Origin: Pelodictyon luteolum
GTDB taxonomy: Bacteria; Bacteroidota; Chlorobiia; Chlorobiales; Chlorobiaceae
Direction of reading: 5' to 3'
Assembly (NCBI RefSeq): GCF_001622165.1
Contig: NZ_LVWG01000036.1
Location: forward strand, 62,001-126,000
DNA length: 64,000 nucleotides
Shown here: piece by piece, positions 58,262-64,000 of the stretch
How positions within the stretch are numbered: position 1 is the stretch's first letter
Layout: the number at the start of each line of letters is the position of its first letter
Notes under the pieces: generated by a model
What the model was told of the DNA's origin: nothing
Database searches by the model: none
Seen by the model: the letters and a program-made list of their open reading frames with translations, nothing else
Position numbers and translations under genes: made by a program

Positions 58262-59605
58262 ATGACCACTGTAAACCCTTCGGGCTCGCTGACAGTAACC
58301 GACAACCGTACGGGAAAAACCTATGACATCCCGGTGGAAAACGGTGCATTCAAGACGATGGATTTCCGTCAGATCAAGCTATCTGATGATGATTTCGGCC
58401 TTCTCGGCTACGATCCCGGATTCCTGAACACCGCGTCCTGCAAAAGTGCCATCACCTACATCGACGGCGATCGCGGCATCCTCCGATACCGGGGGTATCC
58501 GATCGAGCAGCTTGCCCAGCACAGCACGTTCCTCGAAACGGCCTATCTTCTCATCAAGGGGGAGCTGCCGGACAAGGAGCGCCTGGCTGTCTGGTCCTAC
58601 AATATCCACCATCACACCATGACCCACGCCAACATCGTGAAGTTCATGGACGGGTTCCGCTACGATGCACATCCGATGGGTATCATGGTCGGTACCGTGG
58701 GTGCGCTATCCACATTCTACCCGGACGCCAAGAATATCATGAATGAGGACTCCCGCAAGCTTCAGGTGCGGCGTCTTATCGGCAAGATTCCGACGCTTGC
58801 AGCCATGAGCTTCCGCCACAGCATGGGCTTCCCCTATGTTCTGCCGGACAACGACTTGAGCTACCCCGGGAACTTCCTCTCTATGATGTTCAAGATGACG
58901 GAGCATAACTACAGACCGAATCCGGTGCTTGAGCGTGCGCTCGACGTGCTCTTCATCCTCCATGCCGACCATGAACAGAACTGCTCGACCAATGCGGTGC
59001 GGGCCGTCGGCAGCTCCGGCGTCGATCCCTACACAGCCGTTGCCGCCGGGTGCGCCGCCCTGTACGGCCCCAAGCACGGTGGCGCCAATGAGGCGGTTAT
59101 CCGTATGCTGATGGAGATCGGTTCCATCGATAAGGTGCCTGAGTTCATCAAGTCGGTGAAGGCGGGTTCCGGACGGCTGATGGGGTTCGGTCACCGCGTT
59201 TACAAGAACTACGACCCAAGGGCGAAAATCATCAAGAAGATTGCCTTCGAGGTATTCGAGGAGACCGGCCGCAGCCCGCTGCTCGACATCGCGCTCGAGC
59301 TTGAGCGGATTGCACTCGAGGATGACTACTTCATTGCACGCAAGCTCTATCCGAACGTGGATTTCTATTCCGGCCTGATATACAAGGCGATGGGTTTCCC
59401 GCTCGACATGTTCCCCGTACTCTTTGCCATCGGCAGGATTCCCGGTTGGCTGTCGCAGTGGACCGAGCACGTCCAGGACAGCGACCAGAAGATTGCCCGT
59501 CCCCGTCAGCTCTATCTCGGTGAGGAAGTGCGCGACTGGATGCCGATAGAATCGCGTCCGAGGAACCGGATGGATGAAAAGAAGCTGGATATCTGCCGGC
59601 TGTAG
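58262..59605 (+). CDS. gltA: Citrate synthase
   Basis: The 447-residue enzyme condenses oxaloacetate with acetyl-CoA. Key segments are LHADHEQNCSTNAVRAVGSS, LYGPKHGGANEAVIRML and MGFGHRVYKNYDPRAKI (active-site histidines), with the typical closing GRIPGWLSQWTEH. The N-terminal region (KLSDDDFGLLGYDPGF) is the usual bacterial type. The upstream 58133-58261 contains a T-rich stretch and TATATT at 58201, a possible promoter. Green sulfur bacteria cleave citrate with ATP-citrate lyase in the reductive cycle, so the enzyme may act in the dark or in the oxidative direction; this is inference. Confidence 0.97.
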   Translation: MTTVNPSGSLTVTDNRTGKTYDIPVENGAFKTMDFRQIKLSDDDFGLLGYDPGFLNTASCKSAITYIDGDRGILRYRGYPIEQLAQHSTFLETAYLLIKGELPDKERLAVWSYNIHHHTMTHANIVKFMDGFRYDAHPMGIMVGTVGALSTFYPDAKNIMNEDSRKLQVRRLIGKIPTLAAMSFRHSMGFPYVLPDNDLSYPGNFLSMMFKMTEHNYRPNPVLERALDVLFILHADHEQNCSTNAVRAVGSSGVDPYTAVAAGCAALYGPKHGGANEAVIRMLMEIGSIDKVPEFIKSVKAGSGRLMGFGHRVYKNYDPRAKIIKKIAFEVFEETGRSPLLDIALELERIALEDDYFIARKLYPNVDFYSGLIYKAMGFPLDMFPVLFAIGRIPGWLSQWTEHVQDSDQKIARPRQLYLGEEVRDWMPIESRPRNRMDEKKLDICRL

Positions 59606-59658
59606 GACCGGCGGGAAGTTTTTTTATTTATTACGAACGAGACTATACCCTTTTAATT

Positions 59659-59946
59659 ATGTCGGTTAACAGAAAAGACGTCGATTACATTGCTGAACTT
59701 GCACGCCTCAGCTTCACTGATGAGGAGGCTTCAAGAATGACGGACGAGCTCAACAGCATCCTTCACTATGTCGAGAAGCTCGGCGAACTCGACACCGAAG
59801 GTGTGCTGCCGCTCAGCAATATCCATGACCAGAAGAACGTACTGCGCGACGATGTGGAGCGGCCCTCAATATCGAACGCCGAAGCGCTGCAGAACGCGCC
59901 CGATCGTCAGGACCGGTTCTTCAAGGTCCCGAAGGTGATCGGATAG
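59659..59946 (+). CDS. gatC: Asp-tRNA(Asn)/Glu-tRNA(Gln) amidotransferase subunit C
   Basis: The 95-residue protein has the GatC pattern: [36 protein letters not shown] and a C-terminal [17 protein letters not shown] with RFFKVPKVI. It stabilises the GatAB amidotransferase that makes Gln- and Asn-tRNA. GatA and GatB are not in the window. A long A/T-rich leader (59606-59658) without a Shine-Dalgarno sequence precedes the ATG. It heads a plus run with DUF167 and kdsB. Confidence 0.95.
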   Translation: MSVNRKDVDYIAELARLSFTDEEASRMTDELNSILHYVEKLGELDTEGVLPLSNIHDQKNVLRDDVERPSISNAEALQNAPDRQDRFFKVPKVIG

Positions 59947-59953
59947 GACGGCT

Positions 59954-60259
59954 GTGGTCGAGTTCCATGAAAAGAAGGGCAATGCGGTCTTCGGCGTGCG
60001 GGTGCAGCCCCGTTCCTCGAAGACCGCTGTTTCCGGTCCATATGGCAACGCCCTGAAGGTTACCCTGAAAGCAGCCCCTGTCGATGACGCTGCCAACCGC
60101 GAGTGCTGCCGCCTTTTCTCGAAACTATTCTCCATACCCGACTGCCGGGTATCGATTGTTTCCGGAGCTACGTCCCGAACGAAAAGCGTGATGCTTGAAG
60201 GGCTCTCGGCAGAAGAGGCCCGCAGCATCCTTCGAAACTCCTCCATCCCCGGACTATGA
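59954..60259 (+). CDS. DUF167/YggU family protein
   Basis: The 101-residue protein starts at GTG 59954 and shows the family pattern [22 protein letters not shown], then [22 protein letters not shown] and [18 protein letters not shown]. Function is unknown; the fold is a small alpha/beta domain. Its stop overlaps the kdsB start by 4 nt, so translation is coupled. The gap to gatC is 7 nt. Confidence 0.93.
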   Translation: MVEFHEKKGNAVFGVRVQPRSSKTAVSGPYGNALKVTLKAAPVDDAANRECCRLFSKLFSIPDCRVSIVSGATSRTKSVMLEGLSAEEARSILRNSSIPGL

Positions 60260-61011
60260 ACGCCGTCATCCTCATTCCCGCCCGCCTCGATTCCAGCCGT
60301 CTTTCCCGCAAAATGCTCGCCGACCTTGAAGGTGAGCCGCTCATCGTGCGTACCTGGAGACAGGCCCTCCGCTCACGCCTCGCCTCACGGGTGGTCGTGG
60401 CTGCCGACAGCCCTGAAATCGCTGCGGTGCTTGAGCCCCTCGGAGCCGAAGTGGTGCTGACATCGCCAACGGCCTCCTGCGGCACCGAGCGGATCGCCGA
60501 GGCGGCCCGCAGCATTCAGGCCGATGTCTTCCTGAACCTTCAGGGTGATGAGCCGCTTATCAGCCCGGAGAACATCGACCTCGCCCTTCAGCCGTTTTTC
60601 GATGCTCCCATGGGCTCCGTCCTTCCTGACTGCACCACGCTGGTGTTCGCGCTCGGCCCCGATGACCGGGCCCAGATTGATGACCCGCATGTTGTGAAGG
60701 TGGTGATGGATAGTGAAGGCCACGCGCTGTACTTCTCCCGGAGCCCTATCCCGTATGTCCGGAACAGTTCCTCTTCCTTGAGGTTCTACCGTCATGTGGG
60801 GCTGTATGCATTCAAGGCCGATGTCCTTCAGCGCTTTGCTGCGATGCCGGTGTCGATGCTCGAGGCGGCCGAGTCGCTGGAGCAGCTGCGTCTGCTGGAA
60901 AACGGGTTCCGGATCCGTTGCGTAAACACAACCGTCGACAACCCCGGAGTGAACACTCTGGAAGATCTGGAGCTTGTGCGGAGCATCCTTCGCCGCGGCT
61001 CAAGGGCGTGA
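60256..61011 (+). CDS. kdsB: 3-deoxy-manno-octulosonate cytidylyltransferase
   Basis: The 251-residue enzyme makes CMP-Kdo for lipopolysaccharide. Signatures are [20 protein letters not shown] (CTP binding), [16 protein letters not shown] (metal aspartate), [11 protein letters not shown] and [18 protein letters not shown] Gram-negative LPS marker, in line with lptB at 5.3 kb. The 3' end overlaps the convergent xseA gene by 12 nt. Confidence 0.96.
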   Translation: MNAVILIPARLDSSRLSRKMLADLEGEPLIVRTWRQALRSRLASRVVVAADSPEIAAVLEPLGAEVVLTSPTASCGTERIAEAARSIQADVFLNLQGDEPLISPENIDLALQPFFDAPMGSVLPDCTTLVFALGPDDRAQIDDPHVVKVVMDSEGHALYFSRSPIPYVRNSSSSLRFYRHVGLYAFKADVLQRFAAMPVSMLEAAESLEQLRLLENGFRIRCVNTTVDNPGVNTLEDLELVRSILRRGSRA

Positions 61012-62208
61012 GCGCAGCTTTCCGGTAAGCGATGCCGGAATCGTACCGTCATGGAACCATATCTCCACGGCCTCGCCCTCTTTGAGCGAATGGCCGTCCG
61101 TAACCACTTTTCCCTCTTTCTGTACAAGGGCATAGCCACGCTTTAGGGTTTTGCGGTAATCAAGCAGGTTGAGGTGGCAGATGGCTGCCTCGTTGCGCTG
61201 CAGGGTATCGCGGTAGGTGCCCTGCAGGCTCCTTGCCATCCGTTCGCGCATTCCTTCTACCCGTTCTTCAAACTGCTGCAGCATGCTCAGCGGGCGGTTG
61301 AACGCGTAGCTGCCGCGGATGGAGTCGACCTCCCGTTCCGCCCCCTGGACTTTGGCCATGACCAGGCCTGCCTGGGTGGCTGAATGCGATGCAATATGGC
61401 GCAGCAGTTCAAGGCTGTCGGGGACGGCCAGTTCCGCAGCGATCGAAGGGGTGCCGGCTCGCAGGTCGGCCACCATGTCGGCGATGGTGATGTCGGTTTC
61501 ATGGCCGATGGCGCTGATGACCGGGATGGCGGAGCAGTGGATTGCTTCGGCCACGCTCTCCTCGTTGAACGCCTGCAGGTCCTCCATGGATCCCCCGCCC
61601 CGGGCGATGATGATGACATCGGGCCGGTTCCGGGTCTCTCTATTGAACCATCCGATGGCTTCCCGGACCGACAGGGCGGCCTCCCGTCCCTGCACCTTGA
61701 CCGGGTAGAGACGGAGTTTTGCCGAAGGGTACCGGCGTGAGAGCACGTTCTGCATGTCTTCAATCACGGCGCCGGTCGGCGAGGTGATGAGGCCGATGGT
61801 CTCGGGAAAACGGGGGGGCATCTTCTTGATTTCATCACTGAACCACCCGAGCCCGGCGAGTTTCCGGAGGAGTGCTGCAAATGCCAGCTGCAGGGCTCCC
61901 TCGCCCTCCTCGGTGAGTGAAGAACAGATGAGCTGGTAGCGGCCTGCCGGAGGGTAAAGCTCAAGCCGGCCTTCGGCAATGACGCTCATTCCATCCTCTA
62001 TCGTGGTCTGTATGCGGGCAGCGGTATGTTTCCAGATGACGGCGGGAATCTGGGCCCCTTCGTCCTTGAGGGTGAAATAGATGTGCCCCGAACTGTGCTT
62101 CTTGCAGTTGGAGACCTCCCCCTTGACCCTTACGGCCGGGAATATGGATTCGAGTTCGCCTTTGATCCGCTTGGTCAGTTCGCTGACTGAAAGTGTTGTT
62201 TCCGCCAT
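61000..62208 (-). CDS. xseA: Exodeoxyribonuclease VII large subunit
   Basis: The 402-residue nuclease degrades single-stranded DNA. It has the N-terminal OB fold ([35 protein letters not shown]) and the catalytic core [20 protein letters not shown] with [20 protein letters not shown] and [14 protein letters not shown]. The start at 62208 has GGGGA upstream; a long in-frame extension to 62502 has no similarity. The small subunit XseB is not adjacent. Confidence 0.95.
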   Translation of the reverse strand: MAETTLSVSELTKRIKGELESIFPAVRVKGEVSNCKKHSSGHIYFTLKDEGAQIPAVIWKHTAARIQTTIEDGMSVIAEGRLELYPPAGRYQLICSSLTEEGEGALQLAFAALLRKLAGLGWFSDEIKKMPPRFPETIGLITSPTGAVIEDMQNVLSRRYPSAKLRLYPVKVQGREAALSVREAIGWFNRETRNRPDVIIIARGGGSMEDLQAFNEESVAEAIHCSAIPVISAIGHETDITIADMVADLRAGTPSIAAELAVPDSLELLRHIASHSATQAGLVMAKVQGAEREVDSIRGSYAFNRPLSMLQQFEERVEGMRERMARSLQGTYRDTLQRNEAAICHLNLLDYRKTLKRGYALVQKEGKVVTDGHSLKEGEAVEIWFHDGTIPASLTGKLRSRP

Positions 62209-62676
62209 TGATTCCCCGGGGTGGATGGGTTCTGAAAATCGCTGTACAGGTAAGTAAGGAAAAAAAATGCATCGTGCGCGCTCTTTTCCTGCCTGCCATG
62301 CCTTCGGAAGGATTTGCTGTGTCTGCGGGGGGGCATTACGATGAATTCTGCCGGATACGCCTTTGAGGCTGTTGCCGGGACCAGATCCCCCGGACCATAT
62401 CATTCGGACCTTTTTGAGGATAGAGCACCAACCGGTGCATGTGCATGTTTGTCGGGCAATGCCGAGCAGTGCGAATGTCGTTGTTTTTTCTCCTGAGGCC
62501 AAGTATATAGGTTGGTAGGCTGCGCCAGAGGGTCGGGGGCACCATCAGCTCCAGACTTGAGTGCAGTGGCGGGCTCTCTCATCGTGGCAGGAATCTTCAG
62601 TCTTCTGGCCGGAGTGGATGTCAAACGGGTATGTGTTATATTGGGTTTCATTTACGGCAATCACCCCATTTTCCCT
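62209..62676. other. 468-nt intergenic region between divergent xseA and the HU-SPOR gene
   Basis: I find no gene I can support here. Short open frames exist on both strands (for example 62314-62496 plus and 62400-62651 minus) but have no recognisable domain or good ribosome-binding site. A TATATT near 62635 could be a -10 element for the HU-SPOR gene. It should hold promoters for both flanking genes. Confidence 0.5.
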
Positions 62677-63648
62677 ATGGCTGCAACTGACTGCATAGAG
62701 CGCATCGCCGGCCTTCTCGCCCTTGACGAGGGCGCTGCAGGAAGCCTCCTCGCCCGTTTTTCCGCGGCGATGTCGGCCGAGCTTCTTGAGCGTGGCTCGG
62801 TGGCCATCAGGGGACTCGGCTCCTTCAGGATCAGCTACTCTCCTCCGCTCAGGGAGGCTTCAGAGAGCGGATGGGTCTACACCGCACCCTCGAACGCCGT
62901 TCTTCACAGCCGCCGGGCCGGTCGCGATCAGACCCGGGACCTGCTCCGGACCCGTCTGCAGATGGACGAGAGCAATCTGAAGCGGACGTCGAGGGCGATG
63001 CATAAGGCATTTTCGGGGGCGCTTGACCGCAATGAAGCCATCATCCTTCCGGGGTTCGGCCGCTTTACGGCAGAGGCTCATGGGCACGCTGTCTTCCGTC
63101 TTGAGCCCGGCCTTCTTCAAATCATCAACAGTGACTATCAGGATCTGCCTTCCATCGGGATGGCTACCCCGTTGAAGCAGAGGCGTTTTGCTTCCCTTGC
63201 CGGTGTCGCCGCTCTCGCTCTGGTCTGTTTTGCGGCGGGTTTTTTCACAGTCCGTTCCGCCATGGTTCCGGACCTGCCCCGTCTGCCGGCGGGCGTGTTC
63301 CCTCCTCAGGAGCAACAGCTGCCCGTGCCGCAGCCGGCTCCGGTTTCCGCAGTCGTTCCGGATGAAGTACTGCTTGATGAGGGGGAGTTCACCATTGTAC
63401 TGGCCACCTTCACGCGGCGAATGACCGCCGAAAGGGAGCAGGTCCGGTTTGATTCGGCGGGTGTCAAGGCGGTGGTGTGGCCTGCACGCCAGGACGGTCG
63501 TGACTACTGGCGTCTCCGGACCGGCCGTTACCGGTTCCGGAGTGAAGCGGTCGAAGCAATGCGCGGCTTGCCGCAGCGGATTGCCGGTGGAGCATATATA
63601 CAAAAGGTCATTAAACGGGTTGTCTCCCATGGAGAAAAAGAGCTGTAA
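62677..63648 (+). CDS. HU-like double-domain protein with membrane helix and SPOR domain
   Basis: The 323-residue protein joins two HU/IHF-like DNA-binding repeats (first about 5-80 with LLARFSAAMSAELLERG and VAIRGLGSFRIS; second about 88-150 with NEAIILPGFGRFTAEA), one membrane helix (about 170-192), a proline-rich periplasmic linker (200-232) and a C-terminal SPOR domain (about 235-312, FTIVLATFTRRMTAEREQVR and DYWRLRTGRYRFRSEAVEAM) that binds peptidoglycan. This arrangement would place DNA binding inside and peptidoglycan binding outside. Related HU/SPOR fusions occur in Bacteroidetes. The start at 62677 lacks a ribosome-binding site. Its 3' end overlaps the bchY start by 20 nt, so the two are probably co-transcribed. 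Confidence 0.85.
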   Translation: MAATDCIERIAGLLALDEGAAGSLLARFSAAMSAELLERGSVAIRGLGSFRISYSPPLREASESGWVYTAPSNAVLHSRRAGRDQTRDLLRTRLQMDESNLKRTSRAMHKAFSGALDRNEAIILPGFGRFTAEAHGHAVFRLEPGLLQIINSDYQDLPSIGMATPLKQRRFASLAGVAALALVCFAAGFFTVRSAMVPDLPRLPAGVFPPQEQQLPVPQPAPVSAVVPDEVLLDEGEFTIVLATFTRRMTAEREQVRFDSAGVKAVVWPARQDGRDYWRLRTGRYRFRSEAVEAMRGLPQRIAGGAYIQKVIKRVVSHGEKEL

Positions 63649-64000
63649 GGCACTGCATCCGCAGTCGATGTGTCCCGCATTCGGGGGGCTGAGGGTCCTG
63701 ACGAGGATCGATGGTTCCCAGGTCTGTCTTGCTGCCGACCAGGGGTGTTTGTACGGACTGACCTTCGTGTCGCAGTTTTACGCGGCCCGCAAGTCCATAA
63801 TCTCCCCCGGGCTGATGAATGCAGAGATTTCCGGCGGCACGATGATTGATGACCTGCGCAGAACGGTCGAGGAGATCGCCCTGGACCCTTCGGTCCGGCT
63901 GATCCCTGTGGTCAGCACCTGCGTTGCAGAAACGGCCGGCATCGCCGAGGAGCTGCTGCCGCGTCGGGCGGGCAACGCAGAGGTGGTGCTTGTGCGGCTG
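63629..64000 (+). CDS. bchY: Chlorophyllide a reductase subunit Y (3'-truncated by window)
   Basis: Only the first 124 residues are seen. They contain CPAFGGLRVLTRIDGSQVC, DQGCLYGLTFVSQFYAARKS and VVSTCVAETAGIAEEL, matching BchY, the nitrogenase-like subunit of the enzyme that reduces the chlorin B ring in bacteriochlorophyll a synthesis. It partners BchX and BchZ, which are not in the window. The ATG at 63629 lies within the end of the HU-SPOR gene (20-nt overlap). It is the strongest marker that the organism is phototrophic. Confidence 0.92.
   Translation, partial: MEKKSCKALHPQSMCPAFGGLRVLTRIDGSQVCLAADQGCLYGLTFVSQFYAARKSIISPGLMNAEISGGTMIDDLRRTVEEIALDPSVRLIPVVSTCVAETAGIAEELLPRRAGNAEVVLVRL

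Noticed and set aside
62550-62585. Stretch resembling the human Alu word GAGTGCAGTGGCG
   Set aside because: Only about 13 nt agree and the flanking sequence is unlike Alu, so chance is likeliest; contamination is not supported.
62500-62676. Minus-strand word CCCGCCACTG reminiscent of cobalamin riboswitches
   Set aside because: The other conserved elements are absent and the downstream gene (xseA) has no link to cobalamin.

Overview
The window looks like a stretch of the core chromosome of a green sulfur bacterium (Chlorobiaceae, Chlorobium/Pelodictyon-like). The evidence is the start of bchY (bacteriochlorophyll synthesis) at the right edge, a complete menaquinone operon, LPS genes (lptB, kdsB), outer-membrane proteins, a GC-rich compact layout and the overall gene content. 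The species assignment is inference. I see no insertion sequences, prophage, CRISPR array or rRNA. One tRNA gene (Asp, GUC) is present.

Layout. 1-2.7 kb: tail of a CBS-domain protein, a zinc-ribbon protein, rpsU with a terminator, and aroA. 2.7-6.5 kb (minus): TM2 protein, lptB, HD phosphohydrolase, YtxH protein and an alpha/beta hydrolase. 6.7-10.2 kb (plus): gamma-carbonic-anhydrase-like protein, FAD oxidase, MscS channel and a SlyD-like isomerase. 10.3-17.2 kb: a U32 protein, a SpoU methylase, then a minus-strand Lon-like protease with a tandem universal stress protein, and terC. 17.3-25 kb (plus): aldehyde dehydrogenase, patatin, outer-membrane barrel, YbaK, GT4 glycosyltransferase and a large hybrid histidine kinase. 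25-30.2 kb: sugar-phosphate genes gnd-zwf (plus) meeting pgl-tkt (minus). 30.3-34.5 kb (plus): DUF2278, a membrane protein, two different YkuD-fold L,D-transpeptidases and an SRPBCC protein. 34.5-44.8 kb: metH, an outer-membrane protein, then a minus run mpg-mgtE-ETF:QO-mnmA-esterase. 44.9-47.9 kb (plus): parA-parB-dapB and a membrane protein.

47.9-56.2 kb (minus): menF-menD-[P-loop kinase]-menH-menB-menC-menE. This covers chorismate to DHNA-CoA, with tightly overlapping genes and one unexplained uridine-kinase-like gene inside. 56.2-64 kb: TPR lipoprotein, a frameshifted heavy-metal-binding (HMA) gene, an NYN-LOTUS protein, tRNA-Asp, gltA, gatC-DUF167-kdsB, xseA, and an HU-HU-TM-SPOR fusion protein that overlaps the start of bchY.

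Functional links. aroA supplies chorismate to the men operon, and menaquinone is the plausible electron acceptor for the ETF:QO-like protein. zwf-pgl-gnd-tkt form an oxidative pentose phosphate module in a presumed autotroph. gltA is present although green sulfur bacteria run a reductive TCA cycle. The points most worth a second look are the HMA gene with two apparent frameshifts, the HU/SPOR fusion coupled to bchY, the kinase embedded in the men operon, and the ETF:QO without ETF. I do not see a clearly novel multi-gene defence or mobile system here.
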